64,000 nt of DNA, from positions 64,501 through 128,500 of the forward strand of contig JASEVX010000082.1 in assembly GCA_031761405.1 (NCBI GenBank), written 5' to 3'. Of this stretch, positions 23,145-34,300 are shown one piece after another. The DNA comes from Serripes groenlandicus. Lineage: Eukaryota; Mollusca; Bivalvia; Cardiida; Cardiidae. A program made the position numbers and the translations under genes. Position 1 is the stretch's first letter; every line of letters starts with the position of its first letter. The notes under the pieces were generated by a model, which saw only the letters and a list, made by a program, of their open reading frames with translations, was not told the origin of the DNA and made no database searches.

Positions 23145-23398
23145 CTCATCCTCGGTACCCAGGCTATTCATAAACTATATGATACACTTAGCAAATTGGC
23201 TAGCGAAACTTCGTAAAGCATGCACCACGATTTTCTCCGTAACTACACTGTAATTGTCGTATCGCATGAGGTTTGTGTCATGCGGCCAATCAAGCAGCTG
23301 CATTTCACCTCGTAAATTATTCATGAGTACGAGATGTTTACAGCCAATTTGCCAAGGGTATCATATATTTTATAAATAGCCTGGGTACTAAGGATGCC
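23145..23398. mobile_element. foldback element with ~55-bp inverted arms
   Basis: The left arm (about 23,145-23,201: CGGTACCCAGGCTATTCATA, then TATATGATAC, then TTAGCAAATTGGCT) is repeated inverted on the right (about 23,342-23,396: AGCCAATTTGCCAAGGGTAT, then TATAAATAGCCTGGGTAC). The middle is about 140 bases with no ORF. Family unknown. Confidence 0.7.
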
Positions 23399-23399
23399 T

Positions 23400-23860
23400 A
23401 ACCTGTGCACGCTATGGTTTTGAAACTGATTTAAGGTATGACATTGTTGTCTTTCAAGGGCCAAACCTCTGCCATGTATATTGTGGTCCCCCCCTCTGTT
23501 TTATTTAACTTTAAACAATTCGATGAACAATGGCACGTAATTGCGTTGATTGCTCTTGTTCCTTCAATCATGTGAGCCCCACGCTTCAGTACATTGATAA
23601 TCGGCTTCTTTATATCAGTTCACTTGTTTTCCATAAAACAATGACAATAACAGAATAATTGGTGCAATATAAATATTTGAAAGACAGAAACACACAAAAC
23701 AACGAAATAAAACCATTTCATTATGCGAATGAATAATTACATTTGCTCGGATATAATTATTTAAACCCATGATAAAGAGATTTTGATACGTAAAAAGAAG
23801 AATTTTAAAGTATTTTTCTTTCAGTTGCCATGGAAACCAGAATACTACACGGATCACATT
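23400..23860. other. no gene recognised
   Basis: AT-rich spacer with no supported feature. Confidence 0.5.
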
Positions 23861-23864
23861 TTTG

Positions 23865-24016
23865 AAGGAATTATGCTGAAGATATTGAGAGGATACTTGC
23901 TTGAAGTGACTTCACAATTAACCAACTTGTTAGAAGAAGTTGAGGGATGGACGACGGAAAACGGGCGATCATAATAACTCATCTTCAGCACTTTGTGCTT
24001 AGATGAGCTAAACAGG
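23865..24016 (+). mobile_element. 3' end of GCTCACC-type element
   Basis: GAGGATACTTGCTTGAAGTG, then GTTAGAAGAAGTTGAGGGAT and GGACGACGG, leading to the inverted pair AACTCATCTTCAGCA...TGCTTAGATGAGCTAAA. Confidence 0.6.
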
Positions 24017-24738
24017 GCATTATACTCTCGAACATCAACATGCACATGATACACTCCAATGCTTCTTAAACTGAAGATTGGCACGTGCTTTTACAACAGT
24101 AAAAACAATGAATCCATTCAAAATATCGACAGACCCGAGACCAGTTCGAAATAGGATATAGTAATTCTATAATAAATAGATGTGCCAATTACAACAGCTA
24201 TTTGAGGTCATAAATGGTGAAATTTGTGCTATTTAGACAAATTAAATAACGATAATCAGCTGCTTACACGAATGCATATTTCACAATGGGTTCTAATTCA
24301 AAGTCAAAATGACATAAATGTGGTACACGAAATAACCGCCTCTCAAGATATACATGTGTGGGCATATATAATTAGAAACATTTCAGTCTTATAGCATAGA
24401 AAATATGACACGGACAAGCTTTTGATTCAGGAATGCTTGATACATCCCTCATCATCACAGTTAATAAAACTCGGACAAAGTATTGCAGAAGGACGCAAAC
24501 CTACAGCCCCCTCGGAGACTCGATCGAGACTTATAATGATATTGAACTTTTACTCGTTTATTAGCCAATACCACAATTATTCGATCTTAGTTATAAAGAA
24601 ATGTCGAAGTTAAGCAGATAAGCTGCACATATAACTAGTGTACCCGTACGTGACACAATGGAAACAAGATAAATCTTCTCGTAGGAATTGAGTCAGACAT
24701 ATTCGGTAATAAGATGTATGTGGGTCAAAATGAGTTAA

Positions 24739-24912
24739 CCATTTCCCACGAATAAAACGTGTGCAGCAGATGACTTTGAACACGTGTAGACAACATTGAA
24801 ACCCTAGGGTTGACGTTATTGGTCATTATGTTCAATGTCTCCTTTTGCAATAACGTTTGCAAAGGTTGACTGCTGCAGATGAACCATATTGCGTCTGCAA
24901 GTGTGAACAAGT
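24739..24912. mobile_element. CCCTTT-family MITE (diverged)
   Basis: TTAA at 24,735-24,738, then CCATTTCCCACG and GCAGCAGATGACTTTGA, with inverted GACTGCTGCAGATGA near the right. Ortholog of 6,393-6,570. Confidence 0.55.
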
Positions 24913-24959
24913 TTATTCAGGTTTAATCACGCGCGTCTTTAAACAATATTTCCCTCGAA

Positions 24960-25200
24960 ATAGTTTTCTGGTAGAGCGTCCGCCCCAGGTGCAGATTCGA
25001 GCCCCGTACAGGTATTACCAGCTACCTAACAGTGCTAGTTATGGCTTTCCCTCCTTGACGCTCAGGACTGTGGTGTTATCATTACGACTGACTTGCTGGT
25101 GTCAGAGTAAATTACCCTGTAGTACTAGTAACTTACACAGGAAACACCGTGATATAACTGAACGATTATGGACAGCATGTTTAAAACAACTACCATGACA
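24960..25200 (+). mobile_element. tRNA-derived SINE
   Basis: CTGGTAGAGCGTCCGCC (box A) and GATTCGAGCCCCG (box B) at about 24,970-25,008, then the family body GGCTTTCCCTCCTTGACGCT, GTAGTACTAGTAACTTACAC and GGAAACACCGTGATATAACT. Confidence 0.75.
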
Positions 25201-25659
25201 TATGTCACTTTAAAGAATATTGGCGACCAATGCAGACCAAGATCATCGTGAACACATTTAATGGCTAGTTCACGTAAGTCTTCTAAATATAGAAGAACCT
25301 GTCAAAAAGATAAAATATGTTGAGTTTATGGCCGCCGTTTTATCCATATCCCGCACTGATTTGGTCTTAGTAAGATAGACACGTTTTTCTATTTCACTGC
25401 TGGTTAGACACCCGTTTATCATTGAACAGTATTCTGTTTTGTTTTAACCCATTTTCAAACTCCATGTGGCGACGATGGGCCGTGCCGTGTTTCAATAAGA
25501 TCGCTTTACAGTATTGCATAGAGTTGTAAACTTAAATGAACACTCACTATTAATTTTGTTATTAGTTGTATGAACACGGCCAGTAATAGGTTTATAGTCA
25601 GATTTACCTAAGATCTTTGGTGTTAGGTTATTGCCAGTTCTAACAGTTATCTGCACGAC

Positions 25660-25945
25660 CTGTTAGCCTATTCAATCGGTGGTGTAGTAGCAGATCGTCC
25701 ACATCGGCTGCTGCAGGCTGCTGGTTCGCTCCCTGGCCGGGTTATTCCAAATAATTTAAAAATTGTAGATATGGCTTTCACTTATTGGTGCTCAAGACTA
25801 TGGAGGTTTGCATTACGACTGATTCGCTGCTGTCAGGATAAATGGACCAGTAGTACTGGTATAATGTAACTTACACACACAGGAAACGCCGTGATATTAC
25901 TGACACATTGTTGATAAAAGCGCAAAACATCGTACACACATCGTT
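25660..25945 (+). mobile_element. tRNA-derived SINE
   Basis: CGGTGGTGTAGTAGCAGA (box A region) and CTGGTTCGCTCCCTGG (box B), then GGCTTTCACTTATTGGTGCT, ACCAGTAGTACTGGTATAAT and GGAAACGCCGTGATATTACT. Best-preserved head of its family in the window. Confidence 0.8.
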
Positions 25946-26891
25946 TATATTGTATATTCGCAGAGACAAACTGTTAGGCCGACAACTAACAAAGGGCAAG
26001 GTAAATCTGAATACTCCCTTGGTTATACTGCATTTGTTTGCCCGAGTCATCACTGTTTATAAGCGCAACACTATCTATTATCAGAGTCGGCTCATATAAA
26101 ACCTCATTGGTAACACTGGGGCATGTGTGTCTTTTCAACCACATTGCATATGCACGGGTATCAGCGATTTTGGATCTACTCTATAGATTCATAGACTTTT
26201 CGGAGCGTTCACAATGCACTAACGAACAAGATTTCAGATGCCTGATTATACATGGACTGGGCTTTACCATATGGCATACTGTTAGGGAACCGAATCAAAC
26301 AGTTTGTGCCGATTTAAAGGAGGAATTATCTATTTAAGATGGACTCAAAAATGCATAATGGTCTAAAAAACAAATGGACGGACAGTAAGGACTCTGGTAA
26401 GACTCTGTCTGTACGGTTGTACAGACTCACGGGAATGTTCACTGCTCGCAAGTAAAACACGACCTATTTCGATAGGTGCGACACATTTTTTATTTGCCAG
26501 TTCAAAGTTATCAGATCAACTGTATTGTTGCCCTTCTCACAATCAATATATTTAATAAACTACGTGCTATGTCACATATTTTTAATCATGGATATCATGC
26601 TCGTAGTTGTGGTATGTTATGGTTGGCCTGGGTCAACATAGTTCGCAACTTACTTGATAGTTTTTAATGAGAAATACTTCATAGATATACATAAACGTGT
26701 GTAAAATCACGACCAGTGTTACTATTCGCAGGGAATTTAGCAGGATAACGATTCGGAAGCATTAGAATCAAGTCATATTAAAAACAAATGGATCAATCAG
26801 TTGATTAGGTTTTTTTTATTTCTAGCAATGTACTAAGCTTATAATCTTGGGTAGAATAAACATAGAATTAACATACCCATACAGAGTAATT

Positions 26892-26936
26892 GGGATTCGC
26901 TAGGCTAGGTATCCCTTATTGTCAGGCTTTTCCGTC

Positions 26937-26976
<40 letters not shown>

Positions 26977-27945
26977 TGTCAGTGTGTCCAAATATTTGTA
27001 AGTCACAGCTCTACAGCCAAAACTGAACGATCGAATCCAATGAAACTTGGTGAACAGGTGCCAAATAAGCTCAGGGTGTGCACGTTTAAGTGTCGTTACT
27101 AAGGACCCATACGTTGCTATGCAGCTATCAAAAAAGCGCGTTTTAAGAAGAAAAAACATTTTTCCATGTTCTCCTACAGTGTTGAATGTTGAGAGCTGAA
27201 ACGGTTGTAGATACTTTAAGATATTTAGAAAAAACGTATCAGTTTCGATTTTTGATTAGTTTTGAATGAGGAGAGCTGAAAGTTCGGTTATAGATACTTC
27301 CAGATATTATGTAAAAACCTGTCCGTTACGATTTTTGATTTAGGCCTTTGTTTTCAAATGGTAGCCTTTCAAACATAGCCGTTGCTATGCAGCTAGCAAA
27401 TAAACGCGTTTTACAGACCCTAATCATTTTTCTATCTTCTCTTACAGTTTTAATTGTAGAGAGCTGAAACCTCAGTTAAAGATACCTCCAGATATTTAGA
27501 AAAAATCTATCCGTTACGATTTTTGATTTAGGCCTTTGTTTTCAAATGGTAGCCTTTCAAAGATAGGGTATTTTTTAAGGTCATTTTTTACTTTAATCGC
27601 CCCTAGCGCTGCAGTGGTAGTATTCGATAGCGATTTTATTGCACTATCTCATAGAGCTATTCAAGAGCTACAAAAGGTTTTTGTACGTTATTGACCTCCG
27701 ACCTCGGCTTTCCGAGATACAGCCGGAAGTTTGCAAAATATACCAAGGCGAAACGGTTCGGTGTATACGGGTGCGTCTTTGCATGGTACTAAAAGATGGT
27801 TGGTTGACCAGAGATTGTTTTTACAAGCTGCACACTTTTCACCAGTGTTCACCAAGTCACCACAATACAAACCCTATCAGACTTGTTCTTCATATGTATA
27901 TATATGAAAAGGCGAATCCCACGTCGCCTACCGGCTTGTTAGAAT
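26892..27945 (-). mobile_element. inserted non-autonomous element with TG tract and ~185-bp repeats
   Basis: Copy A has the empty site (CAGAGTAATT|AGAAT near 10,470). Here 1,054 bases lie between the two halves, bounded by TT on both sides. One end is GGGATTCGC and the other holds GCGAATCCC-like text followed by ACGTCGCCTACCGGCTTG. Next to the first end is a (TG)n tract (26,941-26,975). The interior repeats AGCCTTTCAAA, AACGCGTTTTA, TCTCCTACAGT and GATATTTAGAAAAAA boxes. Related copies lie at 35,385-35,766 and 36,838-38,335. No protein. Confidence 0.8.
26941..26975. repeat. (TG)n microsatellite
   Basis: Seventeen TG repeats inside the element at 26,892-27,945. The related element at 36.8 kb has the same tract as (CA)n at the same relative place. 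Confidence 0.95.
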
Positions 27946-28135
27946 ATTAGTAAGTGATTGTTAATGAAGTAAATACATACAAGTATACATAATAAAAATA
28001 TATTTTCCAAACAGCTTGAGCCAATGGATGGTTGAAAATAGGTACCTGTTACTCTTAATCTATGTTCTATATATTATATTTCATGCTGAATAAATATACC
28101 TTTATACACTATGTAGATATGCACGAGATCACATA

Positions 28136-28141
28136 TTTATT
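28136..28141 (-). promoter_or_regulatory. poly(A) signal AATAAA of gene B
   Basis: AATAAA on the minus strand, 20 bases after the stop codon of exon 6. In copy A the matching site reads AATTAA. Confidence 0.5.
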
Positions 28142-28160
28142 ACATTCTATGATAAAAGTG

Positions 28161-28315
28161 TCAGTAAAACAAATTCATTTTTTTGAATGATAACAGAAAA
28201 ATCATTGCAATGCACATCACGTATGCAGAGTTCATCGCCTTGTTGCTGGAAGCATTCGACGGCACTCTCCCGTTTTCATATGGATTGTTGCCGACTGTTC
28301 CAAAGGTTTGTTTGA
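28161..28315 (-). CDS. gene B exon 6: C-terminal anchor
   Basis: Acceptor CCTTTTCAG before TCAAACAAACC, phase 1. Encodes residues 192-241 with SNASSNKAMNSAYVMCIAMI as the hydrophobic-segment start; ends TACTGA. Confidence 0.8.
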
Positions 28316-31300
28316 CTGAAAAGGAATATTTGAGCTGTGTTCCAGGACAACCAACCCAAACGCATGTGTGACCAGTGTAGATCCAGATAAATCATAGCTT
28401 TCGTACTGTCTGTTCTGGGTCAGCATTGTTCACTTATTCAAAAGTTTTTGACATTCAGAACACATTTATGTCACTTAAAGAAAATGTATCGACTTCTACA
28501 CTTATCTAAAATAGTTTGAGGTAGGCTTTCCCAGATCACGGCTGAATTTCATTTTCTAAGATTTGAATCAAACCGACTTTTGTCTTGATTCATATTCGCA
28601 GCAAAAAAGATTATTTGTACAGTTACAACTAGTACGTTACAAGAATTATATAATGAAAATGCATTATAAGGTACAATGTATGTGTAAAACGATGCAATAA
28701 TATTTAAACGTTCAAACTCATGATCTCGTTATTATAGCATAGCCCTTTCCTATCTACGGCCGCCTCTGCATCAGACGAGTTTCGTCTTCGAGTTATCACG
28801 AGTCCGCCGTACTTGATTACTTGATTGATTGATTGGGGTAGCCGTTTTCAACATTTGTTCAGTCATATCACGGCGGCCAGTTCTCCTACTCATATGTTTC
28901 CTGGTTTTCTCACACCAGTACTCAAAATAACATACTTTCCAAGCAACTGGCTGCTTTTTCACTTAGACTGTTAGCCCATTGGTGAAAGACGAATGACGCT
29001 TGTCACATTGACTTTTGGACGTCGGAAAGAATGTTGGCCGAGCTGGGGTTCAAACTTACAACCCCTGAATTGACAGCCCGCGTCGCTACCGGGGCTCGAC
29101 CCGCTGTACTTGAATATACATGTACAAAGAATCATTTAATGAAATCAAAGGTGTCTCGGAATAAAACCCAATATAAAGGATCAGAGAACTGAGCGTGATA
29201 TTTTTTAACAATACATTCTTGGTCAGACGTCATGCCAGCTGTGATATCTATCCCACGGTTTTACCCTTTCCCACATACAACAAATCTGCAACAGACGACT
29301 ATCAGAACATATAGGCAAACATATATATTTTTTTTAAACTGAAGAAAGTTAAAAACATTGTGGCCAAATGAGAAATACTCGTTCTGGCTAATTTTCTCCT
29401 TTTGCCACAATGTTTTCAAAAGACGGCTGCTGCAGAGGCCACATAAAGCGTTTATATATGAGAAAGGGTTAACCGGCATTACTCAATTATATACTCAATT
29501 CTCAAAACATATTTACCTTTTGGACATGATCCCTGTGTAGAAATTGCCATAAGAAGTGGGTACGACACGATGGTTGTAATAACTGAAGCTGATTTGACCC
29601 CACAGTGGTTGTACACGACATCACCCATGCAGGTCAGCATATTGTCCAGAGAGCTTAGAATACAATGTACATAGAAAATCGAATTCTATTATTTGTAAGA
29701 CTGCTATTAATAATGTAATTTCTTAATCGGAAACCAAATCTACCAAAACCGATGGACACATAAGTATAGATCCTAAATAATACTAATACCCAAACGAAGA
29801 ACATTATTCCAGAAACTTGTAAATCACAATAAGTTTCGAGTAATACAAATAAAACAAACTATTATTATCTGGATAAGGTAAACGCTTGTTGTTTAACCAA
29901 CAATGACTGGTACAAAATTAGAATAAAGGACATATAATCGATGCAGAATAGAGGTCCCAATGTTCACTATCTGCAAAAAGCTCGGATCGCCTGAATAAAA
30001 ATGCCAATACCAACGACATTTACAGAGCGCTGTAAAGTCTTTCAGCACCAATGTCAATATGGAGGTTATTGCAAACAATATAGATTCAGGTGAGTCAGTT
30101 CGTGAAATCAATATTTGTTTGCTTTTAGTTATCCATATATTTTAGAACAATTGAGGCGAACGATTTTAAACGACTTTGATTGGTTGACAGATTGGAGTTT
30201 AACTCCAATTCCAACAATTTTTACGTCGGCTAGTTCACCTACAGATGTGCTGCTTTAAAAAGGGAATTCGGCACAGAAAGAATTAAATACGATATTATTG
30301 TTTTCTTTTCTAAATCGTAAACGAATACTTACGCGCAAATTTCCTGAATACTGGATTGGGTCAGGGTATATCGTTCTTGACATTGCTTCACTCCATTTTG
30401 TACATACTCCGTATGCCAACAGTCAGAATATCGGACCATATCTGGAGTTAGATGGTAAAACGAATAATGTGACATATGATAAGTAATTAACAAAGCAAGG
30501 GTTGTCAAATCTTATAGACATATTTTACTTACATCTAGGTTAAGTAAATTCACCACTTTACTTACATCTAGGTTAAGTAAATTCACCACTAGGATGTAGG
30601 GAGGCTTAATCATTTGAACATCAGACATTTAAATACCCAATTCCGTGGCCAAACGAAAGAGGATATTGATATTGGACAAGGAGAAATATTTCACATTGTA
30701 TTTCAAATGCAATTGTGTGCCGAATTTTTTAATTACGTGAATCATTTGAGGAAAAATACCTCTTAAGTTTCTTAAGCAAATATGTCGATTTATCCATTTT
30801 CAGTTGCTTCGCAGTATCTGTTTCGCATTCATGAATAACCATTCATTTGATAAACACTGAAATAATGCACCTTAGTACAAAACAATATACAATTATAAAA
30901 ATAAATTATTTTATATAAATTTTAATAAACTGTTTATAATTTTACCTGCTCGCCCAGTGTTACAGATGAAGGCGTACGTATCATTTAAATAGTACAAAAG
31001 CCTTGCTGTTTGATTGTCAACGGGACATTTCGAAACGAGAGGGTCAAAACATCGCTTAAAAGTCTGGAACGACCTGGAAACATATACAAGAATAAATAAT
31101 CAAGAGGCCATATATCAATCCACTGCCATAAGACGAAACAAACATTGCCCCTGTTACATATATGTCTTTTATTAGAGGATCACCATAATAACGTTTCTTT
31201 GAACGCATTATTAAAAGGCCATTGAGAAGATGCTTGCTGTAAAGTTTTATCAGAATTAGCACAGTAGTAACTGAGGAGAAGTTGTTTGAGGTTTAAAGCT

Positions 31301-34300
31301 GAACGCACGGACGGACGGCGGAAAATGCGCCATGACTTAAGCTCGACTGACCTTTAGCAAGTGGAGCTGAACTAACGTTAAATACTTTACCCAAGCAAAA
31401 ATAGCAGACAAACACGCGGCCTGACACGCGTAAATATTAAGCATGTATACCAGGATCTAACCTGTAGAAGCGTAGTTCACATTTTGCAAATGCCCAACAC
31501 CTATCACCATAAGGGCTTTACTAAAATATATACTATAATGTCTGTCATTGTTTGTTTGTAGTGTGTTTTATGCCCCTTTCAACTCTTGTTTTATTCAGTT
31601 ATATGAAGGAGTTGCCTTGGTAAGTTTCCAATACTACTGGGAGTCAAGGAGGGAAAATCATTACTATCACTTTCAAATCATTTAGTTTGACCGTTAGGGA
31701 TCGAATTCGCTACCTTCCGCATCAAGACGGACGCTCTTCCTCTACATAACAGAGGCGTATATATATAGATGTTTGTAAAAGGTTTGGCAGACTTTTACGT
31801 ATGTTCTTTTTGTAATCAAAGGAAACAACTAGAAGATGCTGTTTGGGAAAAAGCATATATTTCCCCTATTTCATAGTCATAGCAACATCTGCTCTCAAAG
31901 GCCAATCATTATGTGAAGATTATGTCAAAGGATTCTTGGTATATTCAGGAATATTCAAGATGTATTTACGCCCCATGGAAACACTGGGGGGGGGGGGTCA
32001 CTGGAGGTCAATGTCAAAGGTCAATGTCAAATTGGCTTACCAGCCAAAATCCGTTTACGCTCAAACACCGTTTATCCCAGTCTTCAAACTTCATAGGATT
32101 ATGTGATTTTTTGTTGTTTAGGGGGTCACTCTATCAAAATTTAAGGTCACAGTGGATGTAAAGGTCAAATCCCTGTCTGCACAATACCTCACGCAAGAAC
32201 CATAAGGTCCGAAGTCTTCATATATGTTGATAAAATATGATGGGGTAACAAGTATCTGACGTTATGTCAAAGTATTTATCTTTGTATGTGTGCGGATGGT
32301 TACGGTTATTACACATCTGTGAATGCACACATAAATATTGACTGTTAACACATACGACAAGTTTAATTTAACCTTCTACAGGCGTCATTTGTTGTTGCTT
32401 CTGCAGCAGACAACGTTTGAAATGAGGAACACATTCAAGAATGTATCCTCATAACTTATACTCCTTATTGTCAGTATTTAACTATTTCTTAGATTTGTTC
32501 AAAGCAAGCGTGATATCTAATATTAACATCAGGTAAGCGATTAGCAAATCAAAGCATGATATACTTACGTGCACATTAAATCAATTCTTTCTGCAGACTT
32601 TAAGCTATTTTCCAGAACGGTTTTATCCTGTGAAGACATGCTCACAGAGAGGCCCAAATCATTCAAAAATGTTTGCTGGCATTGTAGAATGCTACTTGTG
32701 TCACAAGCCAATGAAGACCCGGCTATAAAACAAAAATTGAAATCACAATACAGTGGCCTCGTTGCAACTATCACTGTTTCCTGACATTTCAGCATAGCAC
32801 TTGTGTCACAAGCCAATGTAGAAGTGCTGCTACACTGTTATCAAAAGACATATCCTTTCTCGGAAACGGTTTCTATGTAACCATGTATTCGAGTTTCATA
32901 TGTTTTGCTTGGGCAAAGACGAATCCTGATATTTTGTGAAATATTAGTAGATTACAAAGTAGGTGAATCACTAGAAAAGTTCGCTGAATTTGTTTACAGG
33001 ACAAAACGATAAAAACATTTGCATAATGCAGGATGTTATGATAGCCGATCGAATCATTTCAACTAGTGCGTACCAAAATGATATTTTGGTCACATCAGAC
33101 GAAACCCGATCTGTAAGTTCCGCTATTTATCAATTATCCATAGCTATCTGCCTGTTTGGCAGATTCTCTTTAAAGTTGTAATACATGTACGTATGCATTG
33201 TCATCAAATGAGTAGAACAAACAAGCAACATATCTCTAACTTACTTATTTGTAGAGTTAGCTTCCTTTTTAATTGTTTGTGTTATACTATATACTCATTT
33301 AATTATATATTAATAATAAATTAATAAAACGTATTGGGCGCCAATTCAAAAGTAACTCTTTACGTTGTTGTTATTAATGGATTTGTTTTTGATTTTGTAA
33401 AGAAGTAAAAATTTGTTGGATTAACACAATGCTGTTTTAGTCAATCAAAAATGTTTTATCAAATTCAACAGTTCAAGATTTAATTCATTTTGCAAACTAA
33501 AACATGCTTCTTTAAATTCATATTGCAATAAAACACATTCGCCTCTATATTTGAATTTGCCATTCATTTGTCTTGCCTCTGTATTAAGGACCATTTATAT
33601 GCGTATAAGAAATAATTCTTTACATATATTAATCACGATAAAAAGATGGTTTCAAGGCTTCAAGCTTTTGTTTGAGACCATTAAGTTATTTACCACTTTC
33701 TCTAAAAATTATCTTTGAATTAAACATTTTAATTTCTAGAGTTTCAAATTCATTTTATAATACTGTTCTCTTTCTAATGTGTGCCCGTTTCAGTGTGTAG
33801 AATATTATAGTTTGGCAATTATCATATATCTTTAATAAGGTGGGTTACATGCCTTGTGTTTCATTGTTTAATTCATTCTTCCCCTGATCATATTAATATA
33901 TTCATCGTCAAATAACTATGGTTACTTTTGAAGTACTATGTCCTCTTAAATAGTTGGTACAGTTAGTTTCAATTACACACAGGCAATGGACTAGTCTACT
34001 AAACAGTGTCTCTTTTGAATTTGAATGAAACGTTACGTATATTAATTGTAGATTCATCTCTCTAATAATGTCTACCTGATCAAACCCGTCTGTAATAGTA
34101 ATCATGTGTTATCTAAGATTCTTGTTTGAATCAATTCCACCATCCCCGTTTTCTAGTCCAGTATCAAAATTACCACCTAACATTATTCGGAACATATTAT
34201 ATTTGATAGTTAAATGTATTGTTTCGTAACGGGAACGGGTTATAGGTATAAATATTACTTCTACAGCCTTGCTGAGGAAACCTGTTTTTATAGCGACGTT

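Noticed and set aside
24966..25010. True tRNA gene
   Set aside because: A and B boxes are present, but the cloverleaf does not close and the SINE body follows directly.
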